A stretch of DNA of 64,000 nt, taken from Lineus longissimus (Eukaryota > Nemertea > Pilidiophora > Heteronemertea > Lineidae). Below the pieces are notes generated by a model. The model ran no database searches. It was not told the origin of the DNA and was given only the letters and a program-made list of their open reading frames with translations. A program made the translations under genes and the position numbers. Numbering within the stretch: the stretch's first letter is position 1; the number at the start of each line of letters is the position of its first letter. The stretch lies in NCBI RefSeq assembly GCF_910592395.1, contig NC_088314.1, positions 16,961,998 to 17,025,997 of the forward strand, read 5' to 3'. Below are positions 19,992 to 28,909 of this stretch, piece by piece.

Positions 19992-21920
19992 ATGGCTAAA
20001 GGCAGAGGTAAAAGTAAAGGGAAGGCACAGGCTAAGAGAAACGCTGGGCTGACCACCAGTAGTGCTAATAAGACTAGCAAAGACATGATAAACGAGGCAT
20101 ACATTGTGGATGTATCTGATGGCGAGATGCCAGGTACAAGTAGACCCTTGTTTGAAGATGAACCCAGTGATCTGGAGGTAGAATTTTTGGGTCCCAAGTA
20201 CAAAAATGACAAAAGTGAGCCAGGAGATATGAGTCAAACAGTTATAATAGATCCAGATGAACAGTCTACTCTTACCACCACAAAAGGAAAACGTACAAAA
20301 TCTGTACCAAATTTAGGGGCGAAAGCTGGCGGTTCTAGGCCAAAGTTGCCAGATGATCATGTGGATAATCCACAACCGATTACAGCCGCAATCATCTCTC
20401 AGTTGGTGAATGAAATATGTGATAAGATTATGGGTAACCAGTTAGTAAATGAAATATGTGATAAGGTTATGGGTAAGATGAGCGAACACATTGAAAAAGT
20501 GTCAGTGATGCACAATTTGCTGCAAGATCATTTGCCCTCGTTAACACAAGACGTGAAAGAAATATTTCCCGCATTAGACGATGTTAGGCTCGATCAAAAA
20601 GTAACACTTGTCAGATTTTGTGACGAAATAGAGGGGGCTATCAATTCTCAAGGGGAATCGGTCACGGCTAACTTACAGCAATCTATGGGTGAGACCAATG
20701 ACAAAATAAGTGCTGAAAGTGCCATAGTTACAGGGGTTCTGACCAAAGGACTTTATGAATTACAGTCCAACTATGACAAAGAGCACAAAGCACAGGCCAT
20801 TGAAGCAGCAAATGCTAAGAGTGCTAAACCGTTAGAACTGAGCAGCTACAGCGACCTCACACATCTTGGTGACCAGAAAGACTCACCCAAATTGGTTACG
20901 TCAACCCCTCGATCAATATCGCAAGCCACTACTACAGATACTGTAGCTAAAGAAAGAGTAGGTGCGAGTAAACGCCCTAAATTGTCGCCATTTACAGGCA
21001 AAGGGTCTGAGACATGGGAGATTTGGTTCAACCGATTCTCAGCGGTAGCAAAACGTGGCAGTTGGTCAGATGAGGTCAAATTATATGAATCGATACCTCG
21101 ACTAGAGGGTGACGCAGGTGAATTTGTATTCGGCCAGCTTTCTGAAAGTACCCGTCTGGACTATCATAAGTTAGTAAGGGAGTTGGGTAGTCGATTCAAA
21201 AGGATCGAGTTAAGCACCACATACGGCAAGAAATTTACGAACCGTGTACAAAAGCCGGAAGAATCGGCAGAAGCCTACTGTGCTGATCTAAAGAAGTACT
21301 ATGATAAGGCATACCCTGGTAGGGACACTGAAGTCCGTGAAGCGGATATACTCCGCCGATTTTTAGACGGCCTATGGGATGGTAAATGCCAACATCAAGT
21401 GGAATTCTTGAAATGCCCAGTGACAGCTGACGAGGCAGTAACTCATGTAGTCAACTACAGAGAGTCTAAGGCGCTCAGGAAATCGCGTGCAAACAGAAAT
21501 AGGCCGGTGTATGGGTATCATTCTAGGACTTCGGATGACATGGTGGTAGTATCCGAAAGTGAAGAGTCAGAGGACGAAGAGCCTCAGCCAATTGTAAGGC
21601 AGACCAAAGTCGGCACACATGCTCCAGGGCAGACCCGCTCTAAGAAGGTCTCATTTGACGCCCCCAAGAGCCAAGGCACTGATAAGATAGATAAGGCCAC
21701 AGTCGCTCCAGCCAGTAGTAAGGAGATAGAGCCGCTGACTGCTGGTGGTATGAGAGACATTATTAAAGATGAGTTAATAGCGGTAATACAGAAATCGCAA
21801 CCTCACATGCAAAGCATGGACGGCAGTAGGCCACAATCACCGCACCCTTCTGGTAACCGGGGCAATAATGAGGAAGGGCGACCACGCTCGCAAAACTCCC
21901 CTCGACACCAGGAAAACTAG
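19992..21920 (+). CDS. Gag of the 10.4-kb Ty3/gypsy element (642 aa)
   Basis: It forms the particle that packages element RNA. I place the start at ATG 19992 (GAAAATGG context); the frame is open upstream, but only from a GTG at 19959. The N-terminus is very basic (MAKGRGKSKGKAQAKRNAG). A middle region with two near-identical QLVNEICDK repeats is probably helical. A capsid-like domain lies at about residues 325-500 (PFTGKGSETWEIWFNRF, ESAEAYCADLKKYYDKAYPG, FLDGLW). It is followed by an acidic patch (SESEESEDEEP) and a Pro/Gln/Arg-rich tail. No CCHC zinc knuckle is visible, unlike many gypsy Gags; the basic ends may bind RNA instead. The frame is intact, although pol is not. Its last 49 nt overlap the pol frame. 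Confidence 0.88.
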   Translation: MAKGRGKSKGKAQAKRNAGLTTSSANKTSKDMINEAYIVDVSDGEMPGTSRPLFEDEPSDLEVEFLGPKYKNDKSEPGDMSQTVIIDPDEQSTLTTTKGKRTKSVPNLGAKAGGSRPKLPDDHVDNPQPITAAIISQLVNEICDKIMGNQLVNEICDKVMGKMSEHIEKVSVMHNLLQDHLPSLTQDVKEIFPALDDVRLDQKVTLVRFCDEIEGAINSQGESVTANLQQSMGETNDKISAESAIVTGVLTKGLYELQSNYDKEHKAQAIEAANAKSAKPLELSSYSDLTHLGDQKDSPKLVTSTPRSISQATTTDTVAKERVGASKRPKLSPFTGKGSETWEIWFNRFSAVAKRGSWSDEVKLYESIPRLEGDAGEFVFGQLSESTRLDYHKLVRELGSRFKRIELSTTYGKKFTNRVQKPEESAEAYCADLKKYYDKAYPGRDTEVREADILRRFLDGLWDGKCQHQVEFLKCPVTADEAVTHVVNYRESKALRKSRANRNRPVYGYHSRTSDDMVVVSESEESEDEEPQPIVRQTKVGTHAPGQTRSKKVSFDAPKSQGTDKIDKATVAPASSKEIEPLTAGGMRDIIKDELIAVIQKSQPHMQSMDGSRPQSPHPSGNRGNNEEGRPRSQNSPRHQEN

Positions 21921-24900
21921 ATCAGGCCGTTCCTGAGGGCAAGGAAACGGTCTGCAAAAGTTCGGTTGAGCTGACAAAAAGTTGCGATAAAATAGGGCTA
22001 AAAACTGTTAAAATTAGTGGTAAAATTGAAGTTGAGAGTGGCATTGAAAAAGATGAAAAAGTAAGTCAACAGAAGTCTCTGCCTTGTGGGGTTTATGTAA
22101 TAGGTACAGTGCAAAACAAAGAAGTTTTAGTAACTGTAGATTCTGGGGCCAGTAAGACATTCATGTCTAAGAAAATTTACGAACAGATTGAGAAAGAACA
22201 GCGACCTATATTAGATATAGAAGAGAAACCTGAGATAATGACAGGTCCTGACGGGAATCCTATATCGCTACTTGGGAAAGCAAAATTTGAACTGAAACTC
22301 GGCCCACTCACAATTCAAAGAGAAATTATTGTAGCAGAGATAGAGGATGATATACTGCTAGGGGCAGATATTTTATTGAAAGAGCCAGAAGGGCCTGCAA
22401 ACTTGTTGTTAAAAGACAAAGTGATGATGATTAATGGGGTTGAAGTACCCTTGAAGCTTGTTGGAGTACAAGCCAAAGCTAGAAGAGTCTATGCTGCAGA
22501 CCATACACTGGTGCCTGCACTAAGTGAGTGTATAGTAGACTGTTTTGTTGAGACCAGAGAAGGGGGTCCAGAAAGCTGTGACCGTTGTTTGTTGGTAGAG
22601 AATTTAGAAAGAACAACTGAAACATTGGGAGTTCTTGTAGCACCATGCTTGGTGAATGCATTGGACAATGCGACTATAAAAGTGAGAGTTTCGAACCCAG
22701 ACAGGGTACCCAAGTCTATCAAACAGGATATGACGATGGGCAGGGCTAATGATGTGAGTGAGCCATTAGAGGTAATTTGTGAAGAGGAAAACCCTGAAGT
22801 GAGGGATGACTATGCGTGCACAAGCCGCTTAAAAGTAGAGACCCCAGATATTATGAGTGTCAAAGAAGACACTGAGGCTGGGCATGGGGGGTTGAGAAAA
22901 GTGACCGTAGTGGAAGGGGGGAATAAACGTAAATTGACGAAGGACAGAAAAGAGCCATCAGAGAGTGAGAAGCCCAAGATAACCGAGGAAATCCCCGAGT
23001 TACCGGAACACCTCATAGACTTGTTTGAGCGCTCGTCAATCAACTTGACCCAACCACAGAGAGTGGAATTGGCAAAGCTGTTACTTGAATTCCAACATGT
23101 TTTCTCCAAAGACGAGAATGATATTGGGCAAACCAATTTAGTTGAGCATGTAATCGATACAGGGGATGCACTCCCAATTAAACAAAATCCACATAAAGTA
23201 CCGCTGGCGTATCAAGATGATGAGCGGAAAAGCATTCAGAAACTGCTAAAACAAGGTACAATACGCCCCTCCACCTCTCCTTGGGCTTCCCCGATTGTGT
23301 TAGTCAAGAAAAAGGACGGTACAGTGCGTCCCTGTTGTGATTTCCGACGGGTAAATAAAATAATCAAGCCAGTAAGCGAAGCAACACCTTTGCCACGTGT
23401 TGCAGATTGTCTTAGTGCACTGAGTGGAGCAACACTGTTCTCCACTATGGACGTCACGAGCGCTTATAACAATGTGCCAGTTAGGGAATCAGACATTCCA
23501 AAACAGCGATTTGTTCAAGGTATGGACTCTACGAGTTCCTATACATGCCGTTTGGCAGCGCCAACTCAGCGCAGACTTTTCAAAGACTCATTGAGATAGT
23601 TTTGGGAGCCATGCAGTGGATTTCCGTGGTCTTGTACCTCGATGACATTATCTGCCACGCGACCAATTTTGACACACACTTGGCGAGACTCCATGAGGTC
23701 TTTCAGCGTCTAAGTGATGCAGGGTTGAAACTGAAGCCAGCAAAATGTGCTTTCCTTCAAACTGAAGTATTATTTTTAGGCCACTTGGTCGACAAATCTG
23801 GCATCAGACCGAATCCAGACAATGTCATGAAGCTAGTCAACTGGCCAACTCCAAAGAATCAGACCGATGTTCGTGCAGTACTGGGGCTAGCCTCCTATTA
23901 CCGCCGCCATATAAAAGGCTTTTCAGAAATAGTGCGACCACTCACAGAATTAACCAAAAAGGACAAGAGATTTGCATGGACAGACAAGTGCCAAGAGGCG
24001 TTTGATGACCTCAAGCAGAAACTTACTAGTCCACCAGTGATGGCTTATCCAAAGCCCAACTGCAAATATATACTGGACTGTGATGCCAGTGGGGAGACAA
24101 TTGGTGGGGTTCTGTCCCAGATTCAGGACGGTGAGGAGCGAGTCATAGCATATGGGTCCAGGACACTGAACAAAGCAGAGAAAAACTACTGCGTGACAGA
24201 CCGTGAGCTCCTGGCGGTCAAATTCTTCATAGAGTACTACAAATATTACTTGTTGGGCCAACCTACTTTTACTGTAAGAACTGACCATCAGGCTATATTA
24301 TGGCTCTACTCACTAAAAGAGCCCAAAGACAGAATAGCCAGGTGGATTGAAATGCTGTCTCAATATTCCTTTGAAATTCAGTACAGAGCAGGAAAAAACC
24401 ATCAAAATGCTGACAGCATGTCTAGGTGTCCCAACCCTCGGGATTGTCAATGTGTAGACACAAATGACACAATACCATGTGGGCCTTGTAATAAGTGCCA
24501 AAAAAGAGGGCCATGAATATGTTGAGTGACTGGTATGACCACAGTGAAGTTAAACGTGTCACCTTGAGGTCAGAAAATCAACACCAGCCTGTGTCTGTCC
24601 AAGTGAATGAAGATCTGGAAGAACTTAGAGCTAAGCAGCTCAAAGATCCAGACTTAGCACCTCTCATGAAGTGGCAAGAGAATGGTATCCGCCCTTATGG
24701 CAATGAAGTGTGTGATTCCAGTCAGACCACACGCCATTACTGGAATTACTGGAGTAGTTTATGTATGAGAAGTGGAGTGCTGTTCAAGAAGTCTGCAAAA
24801 AGAGATGGCACTGATAACTATCTCCAATTTCTGGTTCCACGGGCCATGAGAACTGAGGTGCTGCAAATGAACTACTCCGCCTTACTAAATGGGGGGCATT

Positions 24901-25982
24901 TAGGGAAGAAAAAGACAGTAGATAAACTCCTCAGACACTTTCATTGGTTTGGTGTTAGGGAAGATGTGGCAATTTGCATAGCCAGATGTGATGAATGTGC
25001 GTCGATTAAACCATCATACAAACCACCACGTGCACCGTTAGGCTCAATGCCTGTAGGTGGCGTGCTTGACAGATTGTCCACCGATATTCTCGGTCCCTTT
25101 CCGCTTTCTGATAAGGGTAATCGCTATGTGCTGTCAGTCTGTGACTATTGGACAAAGTGGGTCGAACTGTTTGCTGTCCCTGACCAAACAGCAGTAACTT
25201 GTGCTGATAAGATAGTGAATGAAGTCATTGCCAGGTTCGGATGTCCACTAGACCTCCATAGCGACCAGGGGAGGAACTATGAAAGTAAAATATTCGCTGA
25301 AGTTTGCAAACTGCTGGAAATAAGAAAAACACGCACTGCCAGTGGTCATGCAGCCTGTAATGGGGTAGTGGAACGCTTCAATAAGACTCTTGTGCGCATG
25401 ATCAAGGCCAATATGAAAGGGCAGCAAACCAAGTGGGACGAAAATTTGGGCTGTATGGCAGCAGCTTATAGGGCCACCCCACATGAATCCACCGGATTGT
25501 CACCAAACATGCTAATGTTGGGTCGGGAGGTCAGGCTCCCCTCTGAAATCATGTTTGGCACCAGGAAGCTAGACCCAGATGAAAATGTGACATCATACGG
25601 AGAATATGTTTCACACCTCCGAGATCGATTCCTCAGAGCACATGATGTAGCGAGGAAAAATCTTTAAAAATCCGCTGTTCGGAGAAAGGGGTACTATGAT
25701 GCAAAGACATGCCTCAACCAGTACCAGAGGGGCAGTCTTGTGTGGGTCTTGTCGGACATTACCCAACTCCACATTACGTAAAAGTTACGCCGCACCTATG
25801 AGGGTCCATATTTGGTCTTGTATAAAATAAATGACCTGGATTATCGCGTCCAACTTGATGCGCGGGGCAAAAATAAAACAGTACACCACAACCGCCTGAA
25901 GCCTTACTCAGGAACTGTATATTTGCCCTGGGCCAAAGAAGCGCTAAAGGAGTCGAAGAATTACCCCAAGTATGGTCAGTAG
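21872..25982 (+). pseudogene. Broken pol of the 10.4-kb Ty3/gypsy element
   Basis: Pol is in the -1 frame relative to gag and overlaps it at 21872-21920. Order: protease (VTVDSGASKTFMS, from 22130); RT (from about 23230; MDVTSAYNNVP, MPFGSANSAQTFQ, active site YLDDIICHA at about 23635); RNase H (LDCDASGETIGGVLSQ, about 24075; TDHQAI); integrase zinc finger (from about 24893, HLGKKKT...CDECA); DDE core (LSTDILGPFP, HSDQGRNYES, CNGVVERFNKTL); C-terminal YEGPYLVLY module (about 25795). Breaks: a frameshift near 23520 inside RT just before the YGLYEFLYMPFG motif, a frameshift near 24500 between RNase H and integrase, TAA at 25665, and TAA at 25779. The frame ends at TAG 25980-25982. These lesions remove a continuous RT and integrase product. 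I describe them only and do not restore the protein. Confidence 0.92.
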
Positions 25983-26055
25983 CCACCCAAACTCTAGAAA
26001 GTTTGGGGATGGTCACAAATACATTAAAATATCTCCCTCTCTATTTCAGACCACC

Positions 26056-26880
26056 ATGTCGACTTTCCAGTGCGAAGAATGTGAAGTGAAGGCCACAGCG
26101 TTTCACGGGGCGGTGGCCCACGTTATGAAACACCACCTACCTGCTTCCAGTGTACCATGGTACTGCCTGCTGTGTCAGGCGCGCATGAAAAACAAGTTTA
26201 CGGCCTCAAGACACTTTTACGCGAGACACAGACGTGAGGCAAACAAAGGATACCCCTTCATGAAGGCCATGGGAGGAAGGAGACGGGATTGGCAGAAGGG
26301 TGACTTTGATAGTCGCATTCGGACCATCCCAATGTCGGACACTGTTAGTGTTGGCTCGACACCGCGAGTGGGGAGTGCTGTCTGCATTCCCTTTGCTAAG
26401 GCAAGTTACACGCCGGCACAGTTGCATCAGGCAACACATACAATAATTGGGGACAACTGCGAACCCCTGGACTTGACTGTCCATCCAGTTGCCAACAATA
26501 GCCGTAATACCGAGGAGACGCGACCTGACCCTGTTTTGGGCAACGAGTCCAACAAGGGAAGTGCTATCAGTTCAGAGGTATCAGCTGAGCTGAAGCAGAA
26601 TATATTGAGTATAGTAAAAGAGGTATTGGTAGCCGAACGACGACCGTCGCCATTAGAGGACAACTGGCCACTAATCAAGTCCCAGCTGGACAGGCAGACC
26701 GCGCTGCTAGAGGAACTGGTGAATAGGAAGTGTAGTTGCACTTGCACTTCGGCCCAAACAGTGGAAACTCGCCCTGCAGAAAACGAGGAGGAATCCGGCG
26801 CAGATATACGATTTTCCAAGTTCACCAACGAGCGTGACGACAACGACTCGCTGGACAGTATTTTTGAAATGTTTAAATAA
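26056..26880 (+). CDS. ORF3: accessory protein with C2H2-like zinc fingers in env position (274 aa)
   Basis: Start: ATG at 26056 in a near-perfect Kozak context (ACCACCATGT), seven bases after a strong acceptor (ctctatttcag, ending 26049). The frame is open further upstream to 25972, but the acceptor plus Kozak makes 26056 the better start. Residues 6-26 form a C2H2-like finger (CEECEVKATAFHGAVAHVMKHH) and residues about 38-60 a second (CLLCQARMKNKFTASRHFYARH). A basic stretch (GGRRRDWQKGD) follows, then a low-complexity middle. A predicted helix lies at about 180-235 (SAELKQNILSIVKEVLVAE, QTALLEELVNRK) and is followed by CSCTCTS. The C-terminus is acidic (DDNDSLDSIFEMFK). There is no signal peptide or membrane segment, so it is not an envelope. 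It is intact while pol is broken. A nucleic-acid-binding or regulatory role is inference; the family is unknown to me. Confidence 0.72.
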   Translation: MSTFQCEECEVKATAFHGAVAHVMKHHLPASSVPWYCLLCQARMKNKFTASRHFYARHRREANKGYPFMKAMGGRRRDWQKGDFDSRIRTIPMSDTVSVGSTPRVGSAVCIPFAKASYTPAQLHQATHTIIGDNCEPLDLTVHPVANNSRNTEETRPDPVLGNESNKGSAISSEVSAELKQNILSIVKEVLVAERRPSPLEDNWPLIKSQLDRQTALLEELVNRKCSCTCTSAQTVETRPAENEEESGADIRFSKFTNERDDNDSLDSIFEMFK

Positions 26881-27708
26881 ATGACTTTGACTCTGTTTCT
26901 CGTGAGTGTAAACTTACTCATCTAAGGATTGTTCGTGAGGCGATATGAAGCCTGTTGCATAAGTCATTTTGAAGTAGAAACTAGTTTTTTTCAAAGTTTA
27001 GCTTGACTACCATTACATGTTGTTTCATTTCAAAGTTTATGTGACTGTTGTGCATTTAAGAGTATTTTGATAACGGTGCATTCCAAGTATTTTTGATAAC
27101 CGCTTATAATATTGTGTATATAGCAACCCAACCTGCCGATTGAGATTTTAAACACTGTCCATGAACAGTTATTTTAGCCTTGATGCTTGAATCTCAACTT
27201 TGATAGCGTTATTTAGATATGATATTTTGCGATTGTGAGTAGGGGAATATTGCAAGTGTTGAATGTTTCAATTTGAACTGGTTTTCTCGGGTGAACAAAT
27301 TTTATAAGTATTTTGAACCATTTGTTGTACATTTATATACCTGTGTTTTACTAGTCGGATATTTTGGTGTTGCTGTGGTCTTGCACTGTGCAGGTGCTGT
27401 ATGTTTTAGATTGATCACTGTCAGAAATAGTTGAGAATGGGAAAGGTGCTCTTGGGAATGTCTCAAGTTATGAAGTCAGGATGTGATAAGAACAGTTGGG
27501 AGATGATGTGTGTTTTATTGTGTACATAAGATTTTATTTGATACCGTACTGTACTGTTGAAGTTTGTGTAGTATATTGTGCATAGGGTAATTGAAACTTT
27601 TGGAACTTTGGTTTTAAGACAGCTTTTACTTATGTAGTTTAATTTTGTTTGAGGCAAAGAAGTTATTGACGAGGGCGTCAATGTTTCAACCGGGGGGGGG
27701 GGGGGTAA
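26881..27708 (+). other. 3' non-coding region and G-tract of the 10.4-kb element
   Basis: About 830 bp of AT-rich sequence after ORF3 without a coding frame. It ends in a run of 14 or so G (27692-27705) followed by TAA and the 3' LTR. The G run sits where the polypurine tract is expected, but is unusually long and pure and could fold as a G-quadruplex. Confidence 0.6.
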
Positions 27709-28850
27709 TGTAACTTAATTAACCTTTAGCTTCTTCGTTTCGTCTTGGGACCGGTTTGAGTCCGCATTGTACATACAACCGCTGTGCCGTCAGTACTCGT
27801 TCTCCGGGTTTGCATTTTATGTGTACCTAGAAGATTTTTACCGGAGCAGATTTTCGTGTTTGAAGACAATTTTACACAAAACTGTGTGGTGTTAGATCAT
27901 CAAACTTTGGAGAGACCTTAGGACCAATTTATCTAGAGCTTCCTGGTAAGTTTATAAGTAACTGTGTATTTGTAGTAAGTGTTTTTATGGGTGCAATTTC
28001 GGACTTTTGTAAACTTGTTCGCCATGTTTGATGACGTCATTCTCATCAATTTGTTTGGAAGCTGGACCTTTGTTTTCATTCTGTCAGATTCCTCACGCAC
28101 ATGTTCATGCATTGTGTAGCTTGCTAATAGCAGCACTGGTTATCCATGTGGATGAATGTACTTTGATTAATCTATAGACAAAGCAAAGGCAGTAGCCTTG
28201 ATCTTTTTGGTTGTACTAACTCCAAATTGACTTGAGTCAGCTCCTAAACCCAGAGGGTTATATTTGAGCAATCCTATCTAATCTATTGGTATTTCTGGGG
28301 AGGTAAACAATCAATTCTAAAGATGCCAGAACCTTCGGTTCCCCTGAATGCACCAAGTGTGCACATATATCCAGATGATATCATCATCATTGGCACTTTT
28401 ATAGAACTAGAAGATCTAGTTGAGTTTTTGGACGAGTTAATTGAACTCTTGGTCCGTCTTATAGAAGGCGAAGATATTGACATGAGTCAATATCCTTCTC
28501 TCAACCGGTTACTGTAAATATGAGATTGTTTGGGGAGTGTTTTAATCAGACCAAGCGCTGATTGCTGTGTTTAAAGAGTTCCATGTTGTGTCACTGTATT
28601 TGTGTAGTTGTAAATAGTTGTAAATAGTTGAAGTCAAGTGTTGATATTAAAATCTATAATCACATATAAGTGTCTGTCCTTTGTGGTAGAGTAGCATCTT
28701 CATCTTCCTGACTCATATCCTCCGATTCTCCATGGCCCTGATCCCTTTTTGAAAGTCCCTGCCTGAGGAATTCAGAAATGTCTTCCTGATTGTGCCTTTA
28801 TCCCTGTCTCTAGTGACACCTTGACCGCTCGGAATGGCTTTTCTGTTACA
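27709..28850 (+). repeat. 3' LTR (1142 bp) of the 10.4-kb gypsy element, internally deleted
   Basis: It starts TGTAACTTAATTAACC and ends TTTTCTGTTACA. It lacks about 290 bp found at 18850-19140 of the 5' LTR, joined at GTTTTCA|TTCTGTCAG with only a 2-3-bp microhomology. It keeps the small ORF (28323-28517, 64 aa). Confidence 0.93.
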
Positions 28851-28854
28851 TTAG

Positions 28855-28909
28855 CATGACAGGGCCAGCAGTGTTTAAAGACTGCTGGAGAATGTGTCCA
28901 GTCCCGGAA
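28855..28909 (-). other. Remaining 3' UTR between the stop codon and the retroelement
   Basis: Only 55 bp separate the stop (28910-28912) from the TTAG target duplication. No AATAAA is present here, so the transcript must end inside the antisense LTR or read through it. A minus-strand ATTAAA at 28541-28546, inside the LTR, is a possible signal. Confidence 0.5.

Larger units (their letters stand above)
18464..28854 (+). mobile_element. 10.4-kb Ty3/gypsy LTR retrotransposon with an extra zinc-finger ORF; pol broken
   Basis: The element is 18468-28850, flanked by TTAG at 18464-18467 and 28851-28854. LTRs begin TGTAAC and end GTTACA. The order is 5' LTR, PBS, gag, pol (-1 frame), ORF3, G-rich tract, 3' LTR. 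The LTRs are very similar where they align, but the 3' LTR lacks about 290 bp. Pol carries two frameshifts and two stops, so this copy cannot move by itself. gag and ORF3 are intact. It lies in the presumed 3' UTR of the minus-strand gene that ends at 28910. Confidence 0.95.

Noticed and set aside
23510-23530. Programmed frameshift inside RT
   Set aside because: It falls within the conserved RT core, where no element uses frameshifting; a one-base loss is simpler, especially with the later stops.
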